A DNA stretch of 31,203 nt from an uncultured Brevinema sp. Its GTDB lineage: Bacteria > Spirochaetota > Brevinematia > Brevinematales > Brevinemataceae. Position 1 is the first letter of the stretch, and each line of letters opens with the position of its first letter. The position numbers were made by a program, and so were the translations under genes. Positions 15,703-23,535 of the stretch are shown piece by piece. The stretch covers positions 1-31,203 of the forward strand of contig CAMQSH010000004.1 of assembly GCA_947036575.1 (NCBI GenBank), written 5' to 3'. The notes beneath the pieces were generated by a model that was not told the DNA's origin, ran no database searches, and was given only the letters and a program-made list of their open reading frames with translations.

Positions 15703-16965
15703 TTATTTTTCTGCTGATATAGCTTTTCTAGCTTCTGTCCATTTAATATCCCAAGATTTCATAAATTCATTAAAATTAGTACCACTAAGCATTGCTTGTC
15801 CCATAGTTCTTGAGTGAAATTCTGTATAGTTTTTAATATCTTCGAAAAGTTGATCTTCAGGTAATTGTAAAACAGCTTCAGGATTTTCTACTCGTGCAAG
15901 AGCTTCTGTGAAGATTGTTTGTTTTACTTCACCAGAGTCTTCTTTTACAGTAGTATTATAGTTATTATAAACAATAAAATCTTTATAATAATCACTAGCG
16001 AAAAGCCATTCAATAAATTCTAGTGCTTCTTTATTATTTTTTCCATCCTTTGGAACTCCTAGGAATACTTCTCCTGTTACAATATAACGGAATTTTTCAG
16101 CTTTAGTCTCTCGTACAGGTAGATAAAATATACCTATATTTTCTGCATTTTCAGGAGTAGTTTTGTCTACAAGACCAGATTTATAATGCCATTGACCTGC
16201 AGCAATCATTGCTGCTTTTTTTGCTAAAAATAAGTCTGTTGCTTGTTGGAAGCCATATCCAAAAGGATCATCTCCAGAAGGTTTCATAGCAAAAAGATTA
16301 GAGACTTTGTCATAAGCTTCATAAAGAGGATTGCCAGGAGAAAATGGTGTGTCAGTATAAGCCATACTTGAATACATACCATTACCACTAGCAATAGTCA
16401 TTGGGATAAATTCAGCAAATGGATAAACTGTCCAGCTTTCTTTGCCTCCTAATGCCAAAGGAATATAGTCACTCTTATCTTGAATAGCTTTAATAACATT
16501 GGTAAATTCAGTCCATGTTTGAGGAATTTCTAAATTTAATTCTGCAAAAATAGTTTTGTTGTAATAGACAAATTCATGAAATCCATAAAGAGGTATTCCT
16601 AACACCTTATCATCTATTTTATAAGAATCTGCATAAATATTATTTTTAACAGCAACAAGATCATTCAAAGGTTGGAGGTGATCTACATAGGCATTCATTG
16701 TTTTTACACGTGTTACAAAGATATCTGGAAGTTTTTTACTTGTAGCACGAATTTGCATTATTTTATCATAATCTGTTGAAGGTAAAATTTCATATTTGAG
16801 TGTTACATCAGGATTGACTTTAGCATATTCTTCTACAATAGAGGTAACTTCCTGCATGTATTCTTCCCCGGTACCACTATAAGATACCCATGTGATAGTT
16901 TTTTTTCCATTATCTTCACAAGATGTAGTTATAAGTACTAATAATAGAAGCATAAATTTTTTCAT
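15703..16965 (-). CDS. Sugar ABC transporter substrate-binding lipoprotein (SBP family 1)
   Basis: The 420-residue protein has a lipoprotein signal (MKKFMLLLLVLITTSC, Cys16). The mature sequence follows family-1 binding proteins: KTITWVSYSGTG near the start, DVTLKYEILPSTDYDKIMQ, KVLGIPLYGFHEFVYYNKTIF around 120-140, and AAMIAAGQWHYKSG near 255. It is intact, unlike the related gene at 9638-10923, and lies between the phosphorylase and two permeases. Its ligand is probably the disaccharide cleaved by the GH112 enzyme, with or without sulfate (inference). GGGAG lies just upstream of ATG 16965. Confidence 0.9.
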   Translation of the reverse strand: MKKFMLLLLVLITTSCEDNGKKTITWVSYSGTGEEYMQEVTSIVEEYAKVNPDVTLKYEILPSTDYDKIMQIRATSKKLPDIFVTRVKTMNAYVDHLQPLNDLVAVKNNIYADSYKIDDKVLGIPLYGFHEFVYYNKTIFAELNLEIPQTWTEFTNVIKAIQDKSDYIPLALGGKESWTVYPFAEFIPMTIASGNGMYSSMAYTDTPFSPGNPLYEAYDKVSNLFAMKPSGDDPFGYGFQQATDLFLAKKAAMIAAGQWHYKSGLVDKTTPENAENIGIFYLPVRETKAEKFRYIVTGEVFLGVPKDGKNNKEALEFIEWLFASDYYKDFIVYNNYNTTVKEDSGEVKQTIFTEALARVENPEAVLQLPEDQLFEDIKNYTEFHSRTMGQAMLSGTNFNEFMKSWDIKWTEARKAISAEK

Positions 16966-16987
16966 AATAATCTCCCTATATAATATA

Positions 16988-19150
16988 TTATATTAATTTT
17001 AACCACAGTAATTCCATTGAAGAAAGAGTAACAGTGTATTCTTTTCCTTGGAATTTTAGAATAGCATTTTGCTCTTCTAAAGAATTATTTAATATCGCTA
17101 GTAAGTTCTTTTCTTGATAAGCATATCCTTCTACGGATATATTATTAGAAAATATAGCTTCCTTACTTTGCTCCTGATGTGCAGCCCAAAGAATAGCTCT
17201 ATATATCAAATCACTATTTTTTAGTGAATAAGGCATCCCAGCCATATAAACACTACGTCCTTGCCCAAATTCATGAGTAGAAAGCTGTATTCCATTAATA
17301 AGATCATGAGAAAGAATTTGTGTTTTTTCAGATACAGAGTAAATATTTCTTTCACAGAATCCTGTTTGGATTATAGGATCTCTCAGATCTTCTGTAATAA
17401 AATGTTTCGTTTTACTTAAGCTATCTCGTTTAGAGAAATTAATAGTATTTTCTGTTTCTTTATCAACACCAAGGATGTCTGATAATTGGAAAAAGCTACC
17501 ACAATACTGATAAGCAGTTGGTGCTCCTACACCAATAAATCCACCACCATTATAAACCCATTCACGGATTTTAGATACTATTTCAGGATCTGTCCAATGA
17601 ATATCTCCTGTCCATGCAGTATAAGCAGATCCAGCATTAATAACAATTTGATATTGAGATAATTTATCAGATTTGATATCTTCAAAATTAATGAATTCTA
17701 CAACAAAAGGCATTCCACTCAGAGCTTCTAAAACACCTGTATAAGGAGCAGATTCTTTCCCCCCTCCTGCATGTCCTGTTCTATTACATTGCCAAGCTTT
17801 TAGTGTTCCCCAAGCATTGAGAATAGCTATTTTAACAGGTATAAAGGAGACTGTTGTATCTTTTAAATTTTCATGGAGTTGATTAAATTGGTCTGTAATT
17901 AAAGTAACAGTATCAACGAAGGTAGGGTATTTTATAGCAAGCCCTAAATATCCTCCATAACCCATACGATCTAAAAGGTTAATCATTAAGGCTCTTCTTG
18001 ATTTAATCCAAATATCTCCAGCAATACTACTAGGATCATTATCATCATTAAATAAATCAGGGAAGAAGTAAGGGAGAAAACGGACTTCTCTATAACGAAC
18101 GCCGGGCATATCACTAATCATACGAATCCCTAATCCATTACTAGTAGATCCTACAACAGCATCTAATCCTATACTAGGAAAATATTCTCCAAAAGGTTCT
18201 GTTCCAATCCAGTTGTCACCAATAAACATCATAGCTTCTTTATTGTATTTATGGACAAGATCTACGCATTCTTTTGCTAGTTGACTGACAAATTTTTGTT
18301 GATATTTTAAATAGTCTTGAAATGCAGGTGAAGGAAGACGATATGCGGTATTATAATACCCCTGATCAATAATATCTTCTGCTTTAAGTGTGTATCCAAA
18401 TTCTTTGTTAAAATTATTAAGAGTAGGAACACTAATACTAGCACTATATCCAAACCAATCCCCAAATTTTTGTTGTTTATGTTGATCATAGACTACCGTA
18501 AAATGATAGAAAAAACTAGTAAAACGAACAACATTAACCTTAGGATGATTTTTAAGCCAATCTTCTAAATCTTGAAGAATATGAGCTCTTGTTTTTGGGA
18601 AAGCTGGATCATAAGGCATTTCATGATGTTTATCTTTCCAATCATTAATGAGGTGATTGTACATTTGGGTGACATCCCAAATTTGTTTTGCTAGAAATCC
18701 TACTGTATAGATATTCCACGGAGTTGTTTTTTTTATAAGGACTTTTTTGGTAAGGGGATCATAAGTCCATAAATCTGTAGAAACTTCTTCTCCTGTTGTT
18801 CTATTGATTACTTGCCAATACTTATGGGGGTCATCTTGACTATGAATTTCAAATTGTTGATCAAAATAACTATGCATAGGATCAATTTCTAAAGTATCAG
18901 AAACAGCTGTACAACGATCGGATAGTAGATAAATTTGTTGTAGTTCATCTCTATTGTTTTTAGCCCATTCTTGATCATTACGTGTTGGGAAATATGTTGC
19001 ATAAACTTTTAATCCTAAATCTTCAAAGAAAGAGGTCATTGTAGTACCATCACTGTTACGAACAGCATCTGCCCCCCATTTTTGAATAATATCATGAACA
19101 ATATTTTCACATCCTTCTTCAATAGGAAGAGTAAATCGATTTTTTGCCAT
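16988..19150 (-). CDS. 1,3-beta-galactosyl-N-acetylhexosamine phosphorylase (GH112)
   Basis: The 720-residue protein resembles the Bifidobacterium galacto-N-biose/lacto-N-biose phosphorylase through its length. Shared blocks are GADAVRNSDGT (26-36), TYFPTRND, DPHKYWQVINRTTGE, MYNHLINDWKDK (163-174), VVRFTSFFYHF, and MMFIGDNWIGTEPF (307-320) with the catalytic acid at Asp312. MGYGGYL, an amidotransferase-like domain (GGGFIGVG) and a short C-terminal domain follow. The enzyme uses phosphate to split Gal-beta-1,3-GalNAc/GlcNAc into galactose-1-phosphate and the free N-acetylhexosamine. The NHxxNDW block looks closer to the N-acetylhexosamine type than to galactosyl-rhamnose phosphorylases, from memory. 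It is cytosolic and heads an operon with importer and sulfatase. AGGAG lies eight bases before ATG 19150. Confidence 0.92.
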   Translation of the reverse strand: MAKNRFTLPIEEGCENIVHDIIQKWGADAVRNSDGTTMTSFFEDLGLKVYATYFPTRNDQEWAKNNRDELQQIYLLSDRCTAVSDTLEIDPMHSYFDQQFEIHSQDDPHKYWQVINRTTGEEVSTDLWTYDPLTKKVLIKKTTPWNIYTVGFLAKQIWDVTQMYNHLINDWKDKHHEMPYDPAFPKTRAHILQDLEDWLKNHPKVNVVRFTSFFYHFTVVYDQHKQQKFGDWFGYSASISVPTLNNFNKEFGYTLKAEDIIDQGYYNTAYRLPSPAFQDYLKYQQKFVSQLAKECVDLVHKYNKEAMMFIGDNWIGTEPFGEYFPSIGLDAVVGSTSNGLGIRMISDMPGVRYREVRFLPYFFPDLFNDDNDPSSIAGDIWIKSRRALMINLLDRMGYGGYLGLAIKYPTFVDTVTLITDQFNQLHENLKDTTVSFIPVKIAILNAWGTLKAWQCNRTGHAGGGKESAPYTGVLEALSGMPFVVEFINFEDIKSDKLSQYQIVINAGSAYTAWTGDIHWTDPEIVSKIREWVYNGGGFIGVGAPTAYQYCGSFFQLSDILGVDKETENTINFSKRDSLSKTKHFITEDLRDPIIQTGFCERNIYSVSEKTQILSHDLINGIQLSTHEFGQGRSVYMAGMPYSLKNSDLIYRAILWAAHQEQSKEAIFSNNISVEGYAYQEKNLLAILNNSLEEQNAILKFQGKEYTVTLSSMELLWLKLI

Positions 19151-19181
19151 ATTTCAACTCCTAAAATTATATTAATAATAT

Positions 19182-19209
19182 ATTATATAACGTGTATTTA
19201 TAAAGTCAA
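19182..19209 (-). promoter_or_regulatory. Promoter of the GH112/ABC/sulfatase operon
   Basis: On the minus strand TTGACT (19204-19209) and TATAAT (19182-19187) are 16 bp apart, 32 bp before the start codon. A 14-bp perfect palindrome, ATATAGTACTATAT at 19225-19238, lies just upstream of the -35 and is a candidate activator or repressor site. Confidence 0.65.
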
Positions 19210-19364
19210 GAGTTTTATTTATGTATATAGTACTATATGTTAATCACTTTTAATATAACACTATAAAACTTTCTATATTATCTTTGCAAAAGATAAAGGA
19301 CTTGTAATAAAGATAGTCTCAGACAATGATTTGTAAGTAGTTATTTTTCTATAAAGTAAGCTCT

Positions 19365-19448
19365 AATTTATTGTATGAATAATTTCTTTAGGTGGTGTCC
19401 TTAGTACTTTACTACCCCACCTAGTGTTATTGGGTAAGACAATAAATT
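19365..19448. repeat. Nested inverted repeat, element 1
   Basis: Outer arms AATTTATTGT (19365-19374) and ACAATAAATT (19439-19448) enclose inner arms TAGGTGG (19389-19395) and CCACCTA (19417-19423). Both arm pairs are perfect. It could be a folded RNA, a MITE-like relic or the end of a lost mobile element. Confidence 0.6.
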
Positions 19449-19567
19449 TGATTATTATTCTCTAAAATACCTATTGAAAGCTGTATAAATCCTATGGGCT
19501 TTATTGTTTTGAGATTATAGGAATGAATTCTCAGTCAGTATAAAAAATAATTAGTAAATTAAAATGT

Positions 19568-19655
19568 AAACAAAAGTAATAGGTGGTATCAATGAAATTG
19601 GGGTAGAACACTCTAAGTAGTTCTTCTTTAATCAAGCCATCTATTACTTTTGTTT
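19568..19655. repeat. Inverted repeat, element 2
   Basis: The 19-bp arms at 19568-19586 (AAACAAAAGTAATAGGTGG) and 19637-19655 match at 18 of 19 positions. The inside holds a smaller hairpin (AGAAC pairing with GTTCT) and TGAAATTGGGGTA, a 13-mer also found at 1810-1822. The size is close to that of element 1, 119 bp upstream. Confidence 0.65.
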
Positions 19656-19817
19656 TTAGGTGTATGAATGCTTTCTATAATTTTTATAGTATATAAAATT
19701 AATCATACGATTCCCCCGTGATCTTGGTTTACAAACAAAGGTAATATCTATAAACCCCCTCAACTATCTCTAAAGAGCTTTAAAATAACAAAAAAAGATA
19801 ATTTATTTCAAAAACAC

Positions 19818-19846
19818 TTGACAAACATATCTTTATATGTTAATGT
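19818..19846 (+). promoter_or_regulatory. Promoter with operator-like palindrome for the two-gene cassette
   Basis: TTGACA at 19818-19823 is followed after 17 bp by a weak -10 (TAATGT, 19841-19846). The spacer contains the inverted repeat ACATAT-CTTT-ATATGT (19825-19840), a usual place for a repressor. TATTAT at 19848 is another possible -10 but too far away. Confidence 0.45.
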
Positions 19847-19891
19847 GTATTATACGATATTGATATTAGTAAATAAACATTGGAGAACAAA

Positions 19892-20629
19892 ATGAATAAA
19901 AATCTAAAAATAGCCTTAATACTATTAAGCACTATAGCCCTAAGTATACTAGGCGTAAGACAGTGCGTAAACGAATACGGCGACCTATCTAGTGTATCCT
20001 ACAAAGTCGTAGGCATGAGTAATGACAGTGATAGATCCAGTCAAGATCATATCATCTATCAGCTAGACGATGAGGGCGACTACATACGACTAAAGGGTAA
20101 AAAAATATTCCGAGATCCTCAGGATATCGCTAAAGACTACTATGTCTATATCACTAACTCCTATTTTAGTAATATGCACCCATTTTGTCGTTCAGAAAAT
20201 AATAGTAGTGATTTCTCTATGGATATGGGAATACCTAGCATGATAGGAGATCGATATTTAGAACCCCAATTTTTTGTTTTAGATGGGAGATCATATCAAG
20301 GGACTACATTGGTAGCAGGAGTAATAGAAGAGATAGAGGAGGATATGCAGTTTGATACCATGATAAACATCTTAGAAATACAGATAGATGAGATATGGAA
20401 AAAAATGTATCCTGAGGACAGTGTATTATTAGATAAAATCAAATCGGATATACCTAATCTTATCACGACTTACACCAATATAGATAATCATTTGGAAAAA
20501 GAACAAGATAAGGATTATGAGATAAGATTCGGACAATTTTATAATTTATATAGTACTGGATATATTAGTCCAACAACAGGTAAACAGTTCTATAATTTAA
20601 AATTAGCGAGAAGACATATAAATTTATAG
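19892..20629 (+). CDS. Unrecognised membrane-anchored protein, first gene of a two-gene cassette
   Basis: I do not recognise this 245-residue protein. ATG 19892 is chosen because GGAG at 19882-19885 is well spaced; a TTG at 19880 would overlap that site. An N-terminal hydrophobic segment (about residues 5-21, IALILLSTIALSILGV) followed by RQC is a signal anchor; it is a poor lipobox because of the arginine. The remainder is acidic and soluble-looking, with DHIIYQLDDEGDYIRLKGKK and a later helical part (about 150-190). Its first half is rich in ATA, CTA, GTA and TAC/GAC codons, unlike the ATT/TTA/CTT use of its neighbours, which suggests transfer. The second gene follows 45 bp later on the same strand. 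Confidence 0.65.
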   Translation: MNKNLKIALILLSTIALSILGVRQCVNEYGDLSSVSYKVVGMSNDSDRSSQDHIIYQLDDEGDYIRLKGKKIFRDPQDIAKDYYVYITNSYFSNMHPFCRSENNSSDFSMDMGIPSMIGDRYLEPQFFVLDGRSYQGTTLVAGVIEEIEEDMQFDTMINILEIQIDEIWKKMYPEDSVLLDKIKSDIPNLITTYTNIDNHLEKEQDKDYEIRFGQFYNLYSTGYISPTTGKQFYNLKLARRHINL

Positions 20630-20674
20630 TATTTTACACAAGAAAGAGTGTGTATATACATAAGGGAGAATAAA

Positions 20675-22393
20675 ATGAATACTACTGATACTTCAGATAA
20701 AAGCAAATTAAACATTATTAATAGAGAATCTTCATCAACAAGATCTCAAATAGAGAGTCCAAAAGACAGAGCTAAAATAGAAAAAGCGATAGCATTTTAT
20801 GAGCGTAAAAAACAATTTCTACTCATACAAGGGACTACAGGCATGGTGGGAGTAATCGCTAATGCAGCTACTGCTGTTAGTATGCCACTTTCAGCTGGAT
20901 TATTAATAGCGAATGTCACTACTGAACTATTAAAAGCAGATCTAACAGGAGATGCATCCGCCGAGTTACTAGTAGAAATAATTAAAAAAAATATAATAAA
21001 AAAAACATCACCAGCTTTCCTAAAAGTCTTATTAAATTTTGCACCAGACATGATTAAATACGGAAGAGTGATTGTTGAAGCACACGAAGACGCTAAAAAA
21101 ATTAAATCATTAGAACAAGCTTTGAGTACAGGTGACTTCTCTCAAGTAGAAAATCTACCAGAGATCTCTAAAGAAGATGAAAAATACTATTTTTCTGGAG
21201 AATCCTTGTTGAATTCATTCAGTAATGATGTTGATCTTTTCGCCGTTTTCAATCTGCTAGAGGCTGGAATTGATAGAGGTGGAGATGTTTGGGATTGGGG
21301 AAAGAACCAACTAGATAAATGGTCTGCCGATCAAGCCCAAAAAGAATTAGAAGAAGCCAAAGCTAAAGCAGATGCAGAAGCAGAAGCTGAACGCCTCCAA
21401 AAGATCGCAGATGCAGAAGCCAAAGCTAAAGCAGATGCAAAAGCTGAAGTTATCATAACAGATGATCTCAAAACACTAAAAGAAGAAGAAACTAGTATTA
21501 ATTCACAAATTAAACTCCTCGAAGAGCAAAAAGTAAGAGGTTACATGAGTTCTGACGGTAAACTTCACACTGGAGTACTAACTAAAGATGACGAAGATAA
21601 ACTCAAAAAGCTTCGTGAAAGATTAAAATCTAACCTCAAAAAACAACTAGTAATAGAAGTGGAAAATACAATTGCTCAAGTAGAATATTATCCTTATTTC
21701 TCACTAAATAATAAAGCAGATACCACCGTACCAACGGATACAGTAGTAAATAATACTGAGACCTCAGCACCTACCAGCCAACCGAGTCTAATAGGTAGTC
21801 TTGTGAATGGATTGAATAAAGTCAATCCTCTTGCTATCCTTAAAGCAAAAAAGGAACAAGCCTTAGAAAAGCAACGCCTTGCATATGCCAAGTCAATGAA
21901 AGAATATAAAGCACACATACAAAGATCAATAGACAGAGACCCATCAATGGAATATTTTTATAGTTCTAAATACCAAGAAGAAACCCAATTCATGTATGGC
22001 GGTGGAATATCTTGCTCAAATATAAATCCGTCAGAAGCCAATAATTTTAGTAGCCCTGTCGGTGGCTCATCAGTATCACCTTTTAGCTCACTTTCAAATG
22101 AAATTGAACCCTTTAAAATACCGCCATTTCTTACCATTGATGACATTCTAAGAAATCCTAAAATCAAAGAATTTACTCAAAACATAGCTGGTAACGAAGC
22201 TCATAAGCAACTTTGCTCATACGATAGAGAGTTGCATGAAAGTTTTCAAGAAGAGTCCCCTCTAAGTCCTGAAGATAAAAGCACTATGGAAGATATGGCT
22301 GACTTAGTTACCTATATTAACCGAGTAGGTTCTGAAGTAGAACGAGCCAATGAACTTGAACAAGAGAGAAGAGCTGAAAATCCTGTAATGTGA
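20675..22393 (+). CDS. Unrecognised coiled-coil protein with a hydrophobic hairpin, second gene of the cassette
   Basis: I do not recognise this 572-residue protein. ATG 20675 is chosen for AGGGAG at 20663-20668; an upstream GTG at 20648 lacks a site. Visible parts: a charged polar N terminus (1-46), a glycine/alanine-rich hydrophobic stretch at about 48-82 that could form one or two membrane helices (IQGTTGMVGVIANAATAV), a helical part to about 215, and an Ala/Glu/Lys coiled coil at about 219-330 resembling TolA- or colicin-type stalks. A Thr/Ser/Pro-rich linker (about 350-370), a basic helix and a Ser/Gly-rich C-terminal half follow. Part of the coiled coil arises from a 24-bp exact DNA repeat (21353-21376 and 21416-21439). 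Such layouts occur in secreted, phage-tail or toxin-like proteins, but no function can be assigned. Confidence 0.65.
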   Translation: MNTTDTSDKSKLNIINRESSSTRSQIESPKDRAKIEKAIAFYERKKQFLLIQGTTGMVGVIANAATAVSMPLSAGLLIANVTTELLKADLTGDASAELLVEIIKKNIIKKTSPAFLKVLLNFAPDMIKYGRVIVEAHEDAKKIKSLEQALSTGDFSQVENLPEISKEDEKYYFSGESLLNSFSNDVDLFAVFNLLEAGIDRGGDVWDWGKNQLDKWSADQAQKELEEAKAKADAEAEAERLQKIADAEAKAKADAKAEVIITDDLKTLKEEETSINSQIKLLEEQKVRGYMSSDGKLHTGVLTKDDEDKLKKLRERLKSNLKKQLVIEVENTIAQVEYYPYFSLNNKADTTVPTDTVVNNTETSAPTSQPSLIGSLVNGLNKVNPLAILKAKKEQALEKQRLAYAKSMKEYKAHIQRSIDRDPSMEYFYSSKYQEETQFMYGGGISCSNINPSEANNFSSPVGGSSVSPFSSLSNEIEPFKIPPFLTIDDILRNPKIKEFTQNIAGNEAHKQLCSYDRELHESFQEESPLSPEDKSTMEDMADLVTYINRVGSEVERANELEQERRAENPVM

Positions 22394-22494
22394 TACTCAT
22401 TACGATATTATTAAGTTCTTACTCTAATCAAAAAAAGCTCATAGAGTTGTATTGACCAAATCTTACTAGCTAAGAGTCTTAAATATCACTATCT

Positions 22495-22564
22495 AATACC
22501 GTACCAACAAAATTTTATAAACTGCTATGAGCAATTACTATAAACATACTGTTGGTACAGTATT
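22495..22564. repeat. Inverted repeat between convergent genes
   Basis: AATACCGTACCAACA (22495-22509) and TGTTGGTACAGTATT (22550-22564) match at 14 of 15 positions around a 40-bp loop. There is no T-run after either arm, so it is not a classical terminator. It marks the 3' edge of the two-gene cassette and could be a small mobile-element relic. Confidence 0.55.
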
Positions 22565-22593
22565 AAAACAAATATCTAGTACAAATCTTTTAT

Positions 22594-23526
22594 TTAAAAC
22601 TCAAAGAATTCTGGAATAATTTTTTGACATTCTTTACGAACAATTTCAATATCTTCTTTTGGAATGCCAATATAAGGCCATCGAAGATCATTCATAAACC
22701 CTCCCCAATTTCCAATACTTGCCATAAATTTGTCACAAGCATGGTTAGGATATTTTTTTTCTGTAATATAAGGAGTGATATATTGGTCTAAAAATAGTAA
22801 CACTCTTTTTTCTAATTCTAATGCTTTATCCATATCAGATAAACATAATTCATACCATTTTTTAGTAGCTAAAGGATTTATTGTCGCAACATTTGAGTAA
22901 GAGCCATATGCTCCTTTTTTTATTCCAGAAGCTAAAAAATGTCCAGGAATGAATACAGATACTTTAGAAAACACATACTCCATACTTTGATACCAGTTAT
23001 CATCTCCACCAGCGGTTTTTATTCCTATAATTTCTGGTATTTTAGAAATGAGATCTTCATAATCTTCTGGTTGAAGAATCACTTTCGCATGAGGTGGATT
23101 GTATAGAATAATCCCAATGCCATTTGCTACTTCTGCTATTTTTTTAAAAAAAGAAACTTGTGTCTGTCTATTTGGTGGAAACCAGTCAGGAAGAATAACT
23201 TGAATAGCTGAGGGATTTAATTTTGTTGCAAATTTTACTCTTTCTAGACTAATAATAGGACTCATGTGACTACATCCTATCTGAAAGGGCATATTTGCTG
23301 CATTACATTTATCAGCGAGTAAAGTAGATATTTTTTGATATTCTTTTTCTGTTTGGTTATAAAATTCTGTTGCGGTACCATTACTATAAATCCCATCAAC
23401 TTTAGTATTGATATAATAATCAATTTGCTGAGAAAGTTTATTAAAATCAATACTTTTATCAGCATTGATATTTAATAATAATGTTGTCCAAACACCTTTG
23501 ATATCTTTTGCTTTTAATGGTTTCAT
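22594..23526 (-). CDS. Dihydrodipicolinate synthase/N-acetylneuraminate lyase family aldolase
   Basis: The 310-residue class I aldolase shows the DHDPS fold: a variant SNGTATEF loop (48-55) in place of GGTTGE, the catalytic tyrosine in LYNPP (Tyr142) and the Schiff-base lysine in IGIKTAGG (Lys170). Length is normal for the family (about 290-310). The variant loop and overall divergence from the NanA-like protein at 27785 suggest another 2-keto acid substrate. It is the last gene of the operon, behind an enolase-superfamily dehydratase and a D-2-hydroxyacid dehydrogenase, so cleavage of a 2-keto-3-deoxy sugar acid is a reasonable inference. GGAGGA precedes ATG 23526. Confidence 0.85.
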   Translation of the reverse strand: MKPLKAKDIKGVWTTLLLNINADKSIDFNKLSQQIDYYINTKVDGIYSNGTATEFYNQTEKEYQKISTLLADKCNAANMPFQIGCSHMSPIISLERVKFATKLNPSAIQVILPDWFPPNRQTQVSFFKKIAEVANGIGIILYNPPHAKVILQPEDYEDLISKIPEIIGIKTAGGDDNWYQSMEYVFSKVSVFIPGHFLASGIKKGAYGSYSNVATINPLATKKWYELCLSDMDKALELEKRVLLFLDQYITPYITEKKYPNHACDKFMASIGNWGGFMNDLRWPYIGIPKEDIEIVRKECQKIIPEFFEF

Positions 23527-23535
23527 ATATTCCTC

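Larger units (their letters stand above)
19239..19817. other. Non-coding stretch with two palindromic elements
   Basis: I see no credible gene, tRNA or rRNA in this part of the 741-bp gap between the divergent GH112 operon and the plus-strand two-gene cassette. It holds two structured elements listed separately (19365-19448 and 19568-19655), both containing AGGTGGT. The rest is AT-rich with scattered stop codons in all frames. Confidence 0.6.

Noticed and set aside
20797..21051. 84-residue minus-strand open frame, and others at 21694-21918 and 21958-22167.
   Set aside because: All are antisense to the coiled-coil protein gene, whose frame is continuous with a good ribosome site.
21353..21439. 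24-bp exact repeat as a mobile-element trace.
   Set aside because: Both copies are in frame and encode repeating Ala/Lys/Glu coiled-coil sequence, which explains the repeat.
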